Source: Ischnura elegans (lineage: Eukaryota > Arthropoda > Insecta > Odonata > Coenagrionidae). Taken from it: a stretch of 64,000 nt of DNA. A program made the position numbers and the translations under genes. Position 1 is the first letter of the stretch. Each line of letters begins with the position of its first letter. The stretch spans positions 115,959,111 to 116,023,110 of the forward strand of contig NC_060247.1 of assembly GCF_921293095.1 (NCBI RefSeq). The letters are read 5' to 3'. Below are positions 23,501 through 38,500 of this stretch, piece after piece. Under the pieces are notes generated by a model. It searched no databases and was not told the DNA's origin. It worked only from the letters and a program-made list of their open reading frames with translations.

Positions 23501-26500
23501 CTTGTCGTCTTTAGGTAGATATTGAACAAAGTTTGCCATCAAAGACTTAATTGTACGTGCACTTTCTTTGCATTTGTGTACAAAATTAGTAATTGCATGA
23601 AGTACTGGCATTTTTTGAAAAATGAAAGTAAAGGAGCAACTTGCAAAAATTGTGATTTCAAGTGTGGAAAATGACTTATAGTGTGTATACCATAAGTTAG
23701 TGCACGGGCCCGCGAAGTACCTGAGCCGCGAGCAAAGGATGGGAGGAAAGGAGCGACAAAAAAACTGTACGGGACCGACACAGGTAGCTGGCAGGTCCGT
23801 TCGCCCGTCCCTTTCCTCCCCCCGACGAAGGCAACTAGCACTCCTAATAAGATTATTAACTTTTTTTACTTTCTCATAATATCTCAATCTAAATAGCATA
23901 TTTGTAAAGTACTAAAAAAGTTAAGAAGAATGATATAAAACACGAAGTGCTCCGATCATAAATAACGAAATGGTCGAAAGTTATTTTTTAGCCGTTATAC
24001 TTTATGTTTTTGTTTTAACTTTAACTTAACATCTAGTCCAGTTTTCCTCAAAATGAATATAGCTAGTCATAACACTATGTTACTTTTTTTATCGGTAATA
24101 GTCTTATGTTCTGTATCACGGTTTCAGTTACTTTATCACAGTTATTCTCTTTGCTCATCTTTACTCATTCTCCCGCCTCATAAATTTATGGGTATTTTCA
24201 TAGGTTTTAGTTGTTTGGTAAATTGTTTTTCTTTCTCCAGAGTAGTTTAACCCTTTTGGTGCCGGGCTATTTTACCTAAAAAATAGTTACAACAGCTACA
24301 TGAATCACAGAAAATAAAATGCTTCAGTGTAAAAAATCCTGGCCAATAGGTCAGCCCCTGGCACTCTTCTCACATACCCACAGGGCTGATGGATCAGCTT
24401 GCTGGCAATAAAAGGGTTGAAGCACATTTTTTTGTGGAACTCGTGAACAACAGAAAGACGCATCATTTCTCATGTCACCGTAATCTTTTCTCCACCATTT
24501 ATTGTCCTTGGTTGTGTTGCAGAGACCCAAGTTTGCAGCAGGAACAGAAGGATGCCCTCCTCCAAGATTTGCAGGATCGCCTCGACAAGGCGGAGAAGCT
24601 GTTGGAAGAGTCGAGCAGGAAGGGAGATGCAGATGGTAATGTTTAAATGAGTATTTGCTCACTGGGTTCAAACTTGCTTTGCTATTAAATTTCGAGTACT
24701 CACCCTCAATAGTACTCACCCTTGGGGTAGACTAGTGTCGCAGCTGTCAGAGTGTTAACCTTGTGTTGATCCTATGATGCTTTCTCTAATAGTATACACT
24801 GTGAATGGGTGTGAGCATGTTCTGTACATCTATAGATATTTTTTCTATGATGACTAGCACATATTTTTCTCATGATTTTTGCTTTAAAATGGTAAATTAT
24901 ATCTTTAACTATCAGTGTGACACACTGTGTAAACGGATGAAGACATGGTCCTACCATCTCAGTTATTAGCCTAATCTTTATCAATCAGGCATGTTTACCG
25001 GATAAAGAAATTGAATTTTTGTCCGTTTTCCAATATCTGTTTAAAAAACTTTTCCATCTTAAATGTCTTTAGTTAGCCCGCGCTTTTTTCAGTGGCGGCT
25101 GTTTTTCACTAATAATTGCGTATAAATCAACTGTATAGTGAACTCTCTGTAATTTATGGTAAGGTGAGGCCCTGGTAATTTAAAAAAAATGATTCAATCA
25201 TTGACAATATAATAAACGTGGCCATTACAATGACATTTTACTCCATAATGTAGAAAGTATTTTGCAAAAAAGAAAATAATAGCATTGATTATGAGGACAG
25301 AAATTGTAAAAATGAAATTTTGTATTCTAGAAATAGATATTTTCAAATGCCTTGAATCGTTGGCTCAGCTACCATAAAAGAGTCAATTTATTTATTCTAG
25401 AATTGGCGTAAATCTTTTCTTCCCATGCCAGAATCGGTAATATTCCTCCGTGATAATGCTTTTTCATGGTTGTGACAATTTCTTGATCCAGATGTTTAAT
25501 TATTGCCATAGGTGCAGAAAGTTTTTTATCTATAAATTTTCCATTATTTTGACATTTTTAATTTTTTTATATCATATGTCAAACCATTTGCAATCCCTCA
25601 ACATAACCTTTGGCTAATTTCAGTTCATTCTCTCCATGTTTGTTCCTTGCAATAAATTCTTGTTTTGGAATAGTAATCACAGCTTTTTTCTGCTGTTTCA
25701 TCACGTGTGAAGTTATTTTCAAGCAACTAAACCTATCTCCCACTGGAACAATCAATTCCTAACCTCGTTTGAATTTTGTATGTACTTTCAGTCATCAAGG
25801 TGATGGAGGGAGAGGGGGAGCCTAGGGCACCATCTTTGGAGTATGAAGCAACCAGGCGCCGTGTGGCAGATGGTGTGCGTGAACTCTGGTATTACTTCGG
25901 GTCGCAGCTACGCCAGCTTAAGGCTCTGGCCTCTCCTCGCTTCAAGCAGATGGCCGAGAGGATCGATCGCGTCCTCAAGGAGGGAGCAGAGCACAAGAGG
26001 TTTGTGGGAATGTGCAATTAATGACAAGAGTGGCCAAAATCCGTTAGAATGTGGCACTGGAAATGCTTCAAGGAAAATTGATTTGCTATCAAGTTATCCC
26101 CGTAAATTGTGCCCATTGGTTTCATCAAGTAAAATATATCGGAGCCATCCTCCTGTATGGATGATTTTAGAGATTTTATTAAGAATAAGCTGCGCAAATT
26201 TTTAGATTTGATTGCACTGGTAAGTAACTGTGTTCAAGTATGCCTCCAGCTTGTCAAGGCTTGTTTCCAACAATATGGATAAGAAGTTGTATTCGAAAAG
26301 GGATGAGTGGTTGATGCATTTTGAAAGTGCTAACTCTTTGGGGGATCTCAGTGAAAATTAAAAATATATCTGTAAAAATCATTGTGACTGTTAAAGTCAA
26401 ATGGTTAATTTATTTCTTCCTCTTACATCCACATGGATTTTTCTTTGATATTTGAACTGCCCACTCTCAAAATGTCATTCATCGCCAGTATCTATTGTCA

Positions 26501-29500
26501 ATTTTTTTCAGAAATTCTTGGTGTGTATTTAGGAGAGATACACATCTTAAATTCCAACGTCTTAGTACATATTGCACCATTTGAAGTAAATTTGGCATAT
26601 GTCAATTATTTCGTATTTGTTCTAATTCGTGATTCTACTGGTAATATTTAATACCTCATACATACTTGCAGTTCTAAATCAATATCACCCAGCAAAAAAT
26701 TAGTCATGCTAATTAATGAAGGTTGAACAGTATACCAATGATTTTGAAATTACGTTTCTCTTGAAATGAAGTTTTTGAAAACATTTTTGGTACCTTCAAA
26801 ATTAATGTTTATAGTCCTTTTTAATGAACTGTCAATGAATGTGGCTTCTACCCAGGGCTCTCTTGATGAGCGTCAATCAGTTGGCTGAAGTGGATGGCTA
26901 CGCAGCGTGGAGAGAGATGGAGTCGTTGGAGCTGAGCTACCTGGTCCAGAGGCGGCTGCATTACCTGCAGAATCCTCCGGATTGTGCAGCAGCCAGGAAG
27001 TTGCTCTGCAACCTCAACAAGGTATGTTGGTGCATGTCACATTCTCTTCTCTTCTATTAGAAAAATTGAATTTCATTGAAAATACAAAATATGTACATAC
27101 ATGGAAGTCTTAAATTGGCAAATGGCAACCCAAGTGTATGAGAATGAGTGCTATTTTGAATGTGGCCTTCAAGATACAGGGTTTATTACACCCACTCCTT
27201 AGATAACACTCTTCATTTTTTCAAAGAAAAGCAAACCAGCGCTATTCCTCTCATGTTTCATTCACACCATTGTTATCAAGCTTTATTCAATCCGGGAGAT
27301 GTTACGTCCACTGCAGAAATTTAGTAAATTGTGTTGTTGGATGTCTTTTCAGGGCTGTGGGTATGGTTGCCAAGTGCACCACGTTGTCTACTGCTTAATT
27401 GTGGCGTATGGCACTAAAAGGACACTGGTGCTAAGGTCCAAGGGTTGGCGCTACCACAAGGCCGGCTGGGAGGAGGTGTTCCATCCAGTTAGCGACACAT
27501 GCCCCTCCGATCCATCTGCTGCCATTGCATCTGGCTCACATGCTCACTGGCCTGGTGAGTCGACTCCAAATTATTCACCTCCTATCTCTTGTGGCTCATT
27601 GCAGAATCACAGCCTGGAATATGAGCTTGGAAGTAATGGTATATCTACATGCCGCAGTTGATGGTTGATGTAATCTCAACCATGAGGGATTCAAACCCAC
27701 AACCTCTTGGTTGGCAAGCAAGGGCATTGTGCACCCTGCTACCGAGCCTGCTAATGGATTCACCTTTGAATAATCAATCTGTTTTTGAATAGAACTGTTT
27801 TGATATTCAGTAAGTCCTCGACATACAAACAAGATGCTTTGTGAGACCATGTTGGTAAGTTGAATTTGTTCGTAAGTTGAAAAACCTTTGCAAGGCATCT
27901 AAAAGTGTGGAACATTACTGGCAGTGAAAAGACACTTCCAAGAACATTCTATTTAAATGTATTCAATGGATTTGAAATAAGATTGGTAGAAATAAAATTA
28001 TATTTTGGAGCACCATATAGTTTATTAGATACTTATTGTTAGTTTTTTTAAATTATGTGAACAAGAGTTATTAAACTTGTACAGTAAGTCCTCAACATAC
28101 GAACAAGATGCATTCTGAGACCTTGCTCACAAGTTGAATTTGTCCATAAGTTGAAAAATTTATGCAGCGCATCCAAAAGTGGTTATCCTACAGGATGCAA
28201 CACTGTATTACAATTTGTGTTATCTAACGTTGGTGACAAACTGATCTCCATGCAAGTGGCTGGAGCCGAAAAAATTTCGCTGTCTGCAGGATGGAAGAAT
28301 GGAGGAAACAATGAATAGTTCCTGACTTCACAATTTTTTAACTTTACTCTCACTTTAGACTGTGCCCAAAGAGTGAGTTCCTCTACACCACACTGCATTG
28401 TATTGGCCAACTCCAAAGGTGCCAAATTTTAAATTCCAGTCACGCTTGTATTTTTCAACTGTTCGTATCTCTGAAAGTTTGTAAGTCGAATGTTTGTTAG
28501 TGGAGGACTTACTTTATTCTAAGCGATCTTGATGCTTGAAGCAATCAATCTTTGTGAAAACATTTTTATAAACATAATTGGCTCTGACAATGTGGTCTGT
28601 TTGTGTGCAGGGAAGCCAAACACGCTGGTGGTGGAGCTGCCCATTGTGGATTCCCTCTCGCCCAGACCTCCCTACTTGCCCCTGGCTGTGCCTCGTGACC
28701 TTGCCCCACGCCTCGCCCGACTCCACGGTGACCCCATTGTCTGGTGGGTGGGGCAGTTCCTCAAGTTCCTCCTCCGCCCTCAGCCCGGCATCCAGAAGAT
28801 GCTCGACTCCACTGCGAGGAAGCTCGGCTTTCAGAGGCCGATTGTGGGGTGAGTCACCCCACGAAATTGCAATGGGAGTAGAGATCTCACGATGCAGGGA
28901 CCCAGAAAGTTAAAGGCCCTTGCTTTGATCCTCTCTCCATTCTTTTTCCTTTGCGAATGATAAGAATTCCAATGCTGTCCAGTGTTAGGACCATCTACCA
29001 CTCCCCTTAACCTTAGAATAAATGATCATTGTGCCTCCTGCTCACCATCATCCTTCCATGAATCTCCCAGTGCATACGCATCCTTTGTCTCAGGATGTGC
29101 TCGTCAACTCTTGTTTCAAGGTTTCTGTTATTATATCCCTCTCCTTGAAATAACTTCTTTCTGAATTATTAGATATCAAAGTGACTTCATTGAAAAACGT
29201 GGATGTGTAACTGGTACTCTTTTCGTTTCAAATGCAGTAATAAAATTTAAACTACATATTTCTGAAATTAAAATTTAGCTATAAGCAAAGTAAAAACAAA
29301 CAGGGCATACTATTATGTGTTTTGTTATTCTATGTTCTTGTACTTCATTTAGTTATTTGTATCCAAACTCGAGTCTATAAGATTTTAAAGCTAATAGTTA
29401 TCACATTGATTACTGTGTACTCCCAATTGCCAAATTTGCATTAGTGCAAAATTTACATTCTCTGTGCTTAGTTCCTTTTATGCTTACTTTCTGGTTTAAA

Positions 29501-32500
29501 ATGAAAAAGTTATATTATTAGCTGACGCTTTGAGTATTAGATGGGTGAGTGAAACAATTTATTACTGGGATTTGTTAACTTACTGTTGCAATAGTCATGT
29601 TTCTTGATTATTCAGACATTTTATATGGTTAAAAAAATGAAAATTATTAAAAAAAAGGTAACTCTCCCACAGAATGTCATTTTTTACCTTCATTTATAGG
29701 ATATAATGAATAGGTGTGCTTAAAATCATTGTAGACACTTCATTTGGTATCCAAAATAATGTTGCATTTTTTGCAATAGGGGTGTTAACCTCAAACGAAA
29801 TTACCCATTTAAGTAGATGCTAACGGTGAGTTTTGGCTAACAATTCACATTGGTGAAAAAATTTCTGCAATAGGTGCATTACATTTTCTTTGGTGCTCCG
29901 TTGAAATTTGTGCGTCTTTGAAACGGCCAGTTTCGGCGGGAAGTCAGGCTCGAATGGCTGTGACGTCACACACAGCTACTTCGCTGACTGCACGCTTTCG
30001 GTGAACGCCGTTATCCGTGCCGTGCTTGAATTTGTGGATGCCGTGGTGAGAAATGCCTTCGGATTGTGGCTTTGTGAGGGCTAATTCTACTACCCCACCT
30101 AAAATGAGTGCTCTGATGCTCATTTTTTATCATGAATAAGAAGAGGTCAAGACAAGAAAAAAATCTAAATACGCAGTAATGACATTTTTAGCGCTCCGGA
30201 AATTCAAGGAGTCAAGCAGGCAAGTTAGGAGTCAATGCATATTAATTATTATAGCACTGTTAAATATGTTAATCGTACTTAAGAGTATATTTTCCATCAA
30301 ATATTTAATTTTGTTACGATTTACTCAGCCCTGGCTTCCATTTTTATTCGAATTATCCCCTAGTAAACGCTGAAATGGTTCTCGAGGGGTACATTTCATA
30401 TTATATCACAAATCCCTGTCACGCAATGCTCGTTTTTTAGTTTTAAAGGCTTTTGATAATTTATAGCCTATAAAAACTTAGGTGACATAAGGAAACTATT
30501 ATCATAAAATAATCACTTTTGTTCGTCGCAGATTTGTCTGAATCATGATATGGAATGGCGAATTATTGTCAATATTTATTCTTGTGAATGTTACTGTAAG
30601 GCCCCTTGCACACGCACCGATTTTGGACGGCCGGTAAAATACCGGCCGATATTTTACCGGTGAAGCACTACTTGCACACACGCCGGATTTTCACAGGTCA
30701 AAAGATAAGTTGTTTGCTTGTTGAGCTGGCGCAGGGGATCCGCAGTGGCATTGGCCGGTAGCTAACAGACTTGTTACCATTGCCGGTGCGCGGTCGGTCA
30801 GTGTGCAAGCTCCCATGCCCTTCCATTGTTCACTATTGGAATGTTGCCGGCCGTCCAAAATCGGGGTGCGCTACGGGTCTATTATTATGGGCCTAATAAG
30901 GGTTGAAAACTATCTCAGCGCTGCCAGAAAAGAATACGGCGATTCAGCAGTTTGTAACTTCTAACTTAAAAGAGAATAATATATACACTATGAAAGGAAG
31001 AGTTTGTCCTGAGCAAAAAATCAGAAGAAACCACAGGAAAAATAATTTTTGACACTTATTCTTCCGCCATACCCAGGGGAAACAAAATTTACAAATTCAT
31101 TTGGTTCACAAGGTACTAAATACTTGATGGCATTACATTTTTTATACTCACTCCATGTTAAAGCTTGATATATTGGATCAGAGGGTTTTCGAATTTGAAT
31201 TTCAAAACATTCAATTATATACTGTACATTGCTGTAATTGGCTTGAAAAGACAAAGGTAGATCAAGTTTGTTATGCTTCGGAAAGAATATTAAATTTTTT
31301 AAGCAATGTGAAATAAGAGGTAAAGTTGCGTGGATAGTAGAAAAACTCTTGTCTTACTGATTTGTAATTGGTCTCCTAATCTCTCCAAGCTGTCATTTAA
31401 TTGAATTTTGATGATGGTGATGAAAATGTCTCTAGGGGCAATCTTAAATATTCCAGAGGGCAAATCAATCGCGTACATTGGATCATTAGGTATTCCTAAG
31501 TATCTCTAGGGGTAGCTTCATTATTAAGTCAGTTATATTACTGTTTTCACCAACTCCAAAACTCTCGGCTGAGAATGTGCTCGAGAATATTTCATCAATA
31601 AACATTATGTTTGGTTACTGTGTGTCAATCTTTGGTGTATTAAAAATCTAAGACTATGTTAGCATCAATTAACTTCGGTGATCATTGAATAGTAGCATAA
31701 ACATTGTTCTTAATCTTTCGTAAATTATTTCCATTCAAATAACTTAAATTAAAATTTTTTTCGTCCGTTCGACTTATTTGGGAAGACCGCAAGTAAAACA
31801 ATATCACGTAAACTGACGTTGTGATGCTGGCATTTAGTATAAATTTAACACTAACATTAAAAGAATCTTCACAGCAATAATAAGATATCTTGCCGTTGAT
31901 ATTTTTGGTCATCTCGCATTGCTGCAGTTAACCATTTCCTTCGCACACGAGAATTAAGAGGCACAGTTATAAAACGTTTTCCCGGATTTCTTATTGTGGT
32001 AGAATTACAAAGCGGTAGAAAGCGCCGCTATATATATACGCCTTCTTCCTAATTTCCTCCATTTTCACCCTCGTTGTTTCTTCTCTGACGCAGGATCACA
32101 GGTTTTTCGACCGGGTTGACGGCTTCCGCGAGAAGTTCGCTGTGTGTGACGTCAGCATGCCTTCGGCAACCTTCGTGCGCTTTCGGAGCGTTTGAGCCGG
32201 CCCTCGGATTCCACACTTTTCGCCTAGCCTTTTTAGGATTAAATTTTTGATTAGAAAAGCGCTGAAACTGTCGCCGGTATCCCCTCGGTGTGTACTTTCA
32301 TTTAAGACAGTAAAAAAAAATTGGTGAACAACCCTATTATGGGTTTATGTATGTACTTACTGTGCCAATCTGTGGAACATATTATTTTGACCTTATCATT
32401 AACAAAGTTATTTTTTACTTTATCGTATGTTCATATATAACTCTTCAACCACTCTGCTCTATATCTAAAAACAGGGTGCACATACGCAGGACAGACAAGG

Positions 32501-35500
32501 TGGGCACGGAGGCAGCGTTCCATCCGCTTGAGGAGTACATGCTGGCCGTCGAGGAGTGGTTCACGCAACTGGAGCTAGAGCGCAATGCACTGCCCATTGT
32601 GGGCAACCTGCAGGAGGAAGATGACAGGGGAGGGGGATGGGGCCCCTGGGTGGGAGGGGACAGCCCAAAGGCGGGAACCGTGAAACGAAGGGTGTACCTG
32701 GCCACAGACGATCCTTCTGTCATCATCGATGCCAAGGCAAAGTGAGTGAGAAAGTCTCTCTTTCATTTGGAAAAGTTTTCTGTTGTCCAAAACATTTGAA
32801 TGATGCTGAGTGAGTGTTATTTAATTATTGGGTCTTTCTACTTCAACTTGAATCAATACATTAACATTTTCAAACATTACTCTCTACAATTCCTTTCAAA
32901 TGTGACATATGCACTGACCATGGAAAAAGTAATGTAATAAGTATTCATTTGCAGGGTTTCAAAATGATTGGTAAGAGTTTTAAAGGACACCAAATTTTGA
33001 GCATGTTTGTCACTATTGTATACATATGAGTAGTAAATGGTGGTGCAGCGATTGAAATTTTGTTGTAATAGTGAAAATGAGTGGAATGGTAATTTCATCT
33101 TGACTTTTGAAGTTACTTAATAGTTTTTGGTTTTTCTTCTAACCTTAGCCTGTGGTATTTAATTCTACTAGACAAAAGCATCACTTACAAATAAATGTGA
33201 AGATATGGGAGAAAATTTATATAATTATGCGTTGAGTTAAAATGTATTCATTAAGTTTCATTCAAATGCGGATCATTTTAAATCTAAATTAATTCAATAA
33301 TATGTAGCAGCCACAGCTAACTTTATCAAAGCAATAGGGTGGACTTTATCAAAGTATAGGGTGGGCACATTGTGAGCTTTTGTGAAGTTCACACCATCCT
33401 CCATTATACTTTCTTAGTCAAGAACAAATCCCATTCAAAAAACTTTCCTAACCCATTCGCTGATGTGAACGTACCCAGTACGTTCGCACGGTAGGCTGCT
33501 GTGAACATACCTTTACATCCTCCCTGCCATTCATTCAGCGCTTTCACCACATAAGACGGGTAGGTTTCCGAAGGGTGGGCCGCAGCGAAAGGGTTAATAT
33601 AAGTAACACTGATCAGGGACAGGGAAAATTCCTTTATGGCCCCCCTAGAAATTAAGATCAGCCTGTCTATCAACATAAGGGAAAAATAATTTTTCTAATT
33701 ACAGTGGAACTTGGTTAGTACGTTCCTCCTTAGTATGTTTTCCTCCTTAGTACGGCGATTTCTCTCGGTCCCGGTACCATCCAAAAAAAATACAGGCAAG
33801 AGTATTTGGTTAGTACGTTTGAAAAAATTGCACTTTCCTGGTTAGTAAGCTCAATTGCTTGCCGTGACGCAACCCGCAATTCGTTCTCTAGTATCTTCTT
33901 AAGGGTCGTAAACCTCGAAATTCATGATTTAATTTATTATCATTAGCCATTGACATTCTTGCATTCATTCCACATCTCTTACTTCGATCGTGATTTATCC
34001 AAACGCATTTCTCAATTCTTGTTACGTGATGAATAATAAAATGCGGCCATTTATCAGGAATGTCTGACTAACTAAACTGCAGCCAATGAGAAGCCCCGAT
34101 TTTCTCCACCCCGAGCTCCTCGCCTTCTATTGCCTCTGAGTGCCCACTGCGCACAAATTTCGCGAGTGGGCAATTGTTGCTGTTGCACGAGTTATCATGA
34201 TGAAGAAATGAGTCTTATCCAATTCCCACTTTATCTAAAGCAGTACTGCACGTACTCCATAAACTCAACGTTGAGGATATGGAGTATGTGCGTATTTACT
34301 TGACTACTGCTGCAGGAGCAGATGATGCTCTGGATCTCCACACGAAGCTTCGCTTAAAATTACTTGATCGCGGCACAAAAGCAGACAACATTAGACAAAT
34401 TTTTAAAGTAAATTTCAACTGTATAATATAAAATCTTCTTGTAATTACGTCGTAATCTAATAATCTTGTATGTTATTAATAGATATATCGATCGATATAA
34501 CAATCGATATGGTTTCATTCCAGAAGCGAATGTGTACTGCTGTTGCCGTAATTTAAGGTTAATATAATTTTGTCCAATTTTTATGATATTTAAAAACAAC
34601 CAGTTGTCATACTCAGGGTTGTTGTTATATTCTCCAAGTACGCTTTGAGAAAGAAGAAATGACTTAGCTTTATTTGTCCTCTTTCTATATATATGGATAT
34701 ATATATTGTGACAGGGCGCGTCGTCACATACGTGATTTGGAGGGAGATAATCACGATCGTCTCGAGCAAAGGAATACTGGAGTCAAACAAATCATCACTC
34801 ACTCTTAAACATACAAAATACATTTTACCCTTCATGAATTGTTACATTTTTCACAAAACAAAACAAAAAGAATAATACCCTGATGAGGATGATATGATTG
34901 AAATGATCCCACTTCGCAACAAAAAAAAATAATGACGATGATGAGAACGTGATGCTTCCCACCCTCCAAAATAGTACAAGTTACGAAACAACAAAAAAAA
35001 AATCTGATGTGAATTATTTGGGCCACTATCAACTTGTATCCTTGGATAAAGTTTTTTTTGAACTTGGCTTTTCTGAGCACTTCTTAAAGTTATTTGAAAG
35101 GACTCGATGCACTATGGTCTTGGAGAAAACAATTTCTCTCTTCTGATTAGGGGAAATGAACGGTCGTCTGACCTTAAACAGATGATATAAGAATCGTGAC
35201 TGCGACTTTCTTACAGTTTTCTGTTGAGGCTGGAACGGAGAAATGGTTTGTAGCACAAGAAGGTGAATCAGATGATCCACGGCACCGAGGTAACTCCTCT
35301 CGCACCGGGCGTGGGACACTGCCGTAACTCGTCCGGGCTGATGCCAGCGTTGGCCACTAAAAATACTCCGCTCTCAGCTATGATGGCGATCACGCTCATC
35401 AATACTTTCCCCTAAGTCGTCCAGTCAATTATGCTATCGATGCCTTCCCTTCACGGGCATTTATACTCTTCGGGAGGGGAAAAATCACAGGTGGAATTGT

Positions 35501-38500
35501 TTGCGGGGAGGGAGGGTGATTCCACTGGGGCCGGAAATAAGTGGGTCACTAGCTGGTCCTAGATAACTGGGGCCAACACACCGGCCACCACACACCTGAC
35601 TCATTCACTCTCTCACATACACACGTCGCAGGACGCTATGTTCAACCCCATGACTAACCCCTGCTCGAGTCGTCACGCTAACGTGAGCAAATACGAAAAA
35701 TGCCCATTCGGCATATAATAAGAAAAAAAAATTACTTTCTGTACGGTACGCTACAATATATACAGGATAAATCACAGGAGATAGACCGTTTTCATGTAAT
35801 TGTCTTTGGGAAATCTATGAAACATTGTGATTTTTTTTCATGTGGTATTGTTTTTCAATGTAGCGCTCATTTTCTTGATTTTTAAGGGGAAAGGGTTCAG
35901 GAAGGCGATTCTACGAGAACTAACGATAGTAATTGTAATTATGACGACTTTTCCACAGATTGCAATTACCCCGACTGCTATTATTTACTTTCCTCGTTAG
36001 CGCGTTTTCCTGGTTAGTACGTTCATTTTTTGTGGTCCCTTCAGAAACGTACTAAACAAGTTCTACTGTATTTAAATCTTACCACTCCCAAATGTGAAGA
36101 AAAATATAGCCATAATTTGTGTACAGTCCCGAATACAACCAGTATTTTTACTATTAATTTCTTTCACAGAGCCATGCAAGTGACCATCTGCTCTCAGTGA
36201 TTGTATTCGGGAGGTATATGCTGTAAAATATCATTTATGCCAGTCCAAAAATTCCAAATTCGCCTGAAAGTTGAGTAATCAAGATTAAGAATTCCTACAT
36301 GTGTCTTTTATTATTGGTTTTATGCAGGTATCCCAGCTACGAGATCCTTGGAGACCCCACCATAGCCCGCACTGCAGCCGTCTCAACTCGATATTCTGAC
36401 AGCTCCCTATTTGGCATTATTATTGACATCCACTTCCTGTCACTCTCGGATTACTTGGTGTGCACATTTTCATCGCAGGTGAGGTTTTGGAATGGAAAAT
36501 TAATTTTTATTGGATTAAATGGAAAACTGATATTTTAATATGCAGGTTTCAACAATATTTTCTCACTTTTTCTGCAGGTGTGCAGGATAGCATATGAGAT
36601 TATGCAGCAGTTGCGGCCAGATGCATCAGATAGGTTCCGCTCTCTGGACGACATCTACTACTACGGGGGACAAGGCGCTCACTTGCGGGAAGCCGTGCTG
36701 GCACACAGTCCGAGGGAGGGGGCACCTCCAGGGCAGGATGTGGAGCTGGCATTGGAGCCAGGTGACCTGGTGGGCGTGGCTGGCAACCACTGGGATGGTT
36801 ACTCCAAGGGCAAGAGTATGCGAACGGGTCGAGTGGGCCTCTATCCCTCGTTCAAGGTGTGTTTCTCATTCACTTCTGCTGGACAATCACGTTGGGTGGT
36901 AAAGTTTGTCAACTGCTAAATGGACCCTTGGTAAATCCAATATCTGATATCCATCACATCTTGTACTAAGGCATCTCATAACTTTTACCGCCGTAATATT
37001 TTTATACAACAATCAGATAATTGGAGATGGTGTAGGATGCTAGTGCTCTAGGAATCATTCTCATTCAAACATAAAATAATTCAATCTGGTCGATAAAATT
37101 GTGCTGATCTTTTTTAAAAATATGGCATGTGTGCCTCAGGAGCCGATTTGTCTGCTAGATCCACCCAGTGAAAGATATGATTGAGAATCAATCCATCAGT
37201 TGTGCCGTGAGTTTTCAAAGTCACAATTATGTTTCACTCTCTGCTTTCACAAATCTGATGAAAATGGCAAAAAAGGAAAAGACCATCTTTTAATACATAA
37301 TTTGATTTTATGCAAAATTATGAAATGAAAAAGTGGATTAAGTTGCATTATGATATTTTTATCATCCATGTTTTTTAATTATTTGGACATCCATTAGAAG
37401 TGATAATTGAGAGTTGATTGAAAAAATTTTTTGTATAACAATTTTTAAACAGCATAAATTTCAATCAAAAACAACAAAATATTTCATAAATAAGTTTTTT
37501 GAAAAGAAGAGCAACAATTCTTTGGTTAGTGTAAAATTGGTTTGCCTCATTGTAGGCATTATGATATTTTTATCATCCATGTTTTTTAATTATATGGGCT
37601 AATGTTTAAGGTGCCAAGCTTCCTTTGATACTTTAACATCATTATTTTTTTATCTGATCAAAAAAAGCTCTCTTTTTCAGGACACAACCTATTTGTGGGT
37701 ATTTGAATTCATTGAGCTTTGTTGTGAATCATAACACAAGTCTTTTTGTCTAATTTGACTCTATTTATTACTGTAATTTTAGACTTATTGAATAAGAGAC
37801 AAATTTTAAGGTAACAATCTAAATGGTGGACGTACTTACCCTCATTTTGAAAGCAAACCAAATTAAAACAAATTTTATTTGAATGTGCCATAAATATTTG
37901 TAATTACAAAAAGAGGTCAAAATAACTTTTTTGAAAATAATGTGTTTGCAGACAGAAACTTGCCAAACCAATGCTCACTCACTGAGTGATACAACCCTAA
38001 GGTTGGCTTTCATAGGTGAGGGTAGAGCTCACCTCAGACTAAGCTACAGGCATGTGAAATTCAAACAAAAAGGCTAGGAAGGCCATTCGTTTCGCTGAGC
38101 TACCTAGGACATTAGTGGTTTTTTGTATGGGGATGTCTAAGAGCTTCACTTGGCATTTGAACCTATGATCCTCCTAATCCTCCCACAGTAGTGATCATTT
38201 TTTTATATCTATGTTTATGTTCAAGGAATACTGTTTGATTTGATGTTTATGTTTTATGACGGCTGATGCAAGGTTGCCAAGGAGTTGTTGGGAGATGAGA
38301 AGGGGAATGTTGAGAGGGAAGCTGTTGAAAAGAGAACTTGAAGGAGGCAGACAAGAAAAAAAATTGTCATTTCAAAAGAATAATGAGGTCTTTGGAAGAA
38401 AAAATTGTCTAATGTTACAGACCTTTTTGCAGCCACTTTTGTTGGTGTTACTGTAGGCTAATGCTATTAGCCACTGTAACCAGTATCCCCAAACCAATGC

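Larger units (their letters stand above)
29870..32330 (-). mobile_element. DDE_Tnp_4-type (PIF/Harbinger- or ISL2EU-like) transposon remnant, FUT8 intron 6
   Basis: On the minus strand 31021-31254 encodes a segment with [20 protein letters not shown] and [15 protein letters not shown]. It fits the DDE_Tnp_4 catalytic region (T(W/F)SxYKxxNTxKxLV...FVSxxYGGxxSDxxI), although the usual Asp after the glycine/serine is replaced (SVK instead of SDK). GACGTCACACACAGC at ~29960 and its inverse at ~32140 suggest subterminal inverted repeats. The outer limits are not certain. Confidence 0.55.

Noticed and set aside
23444-23899. 151-codon open frame on the minus strand in FUT8 intron 1
   Set aside because: Composition is intron-like, the peptide has no recognisable domain, and nothing nearby supports splicing or a promoter.
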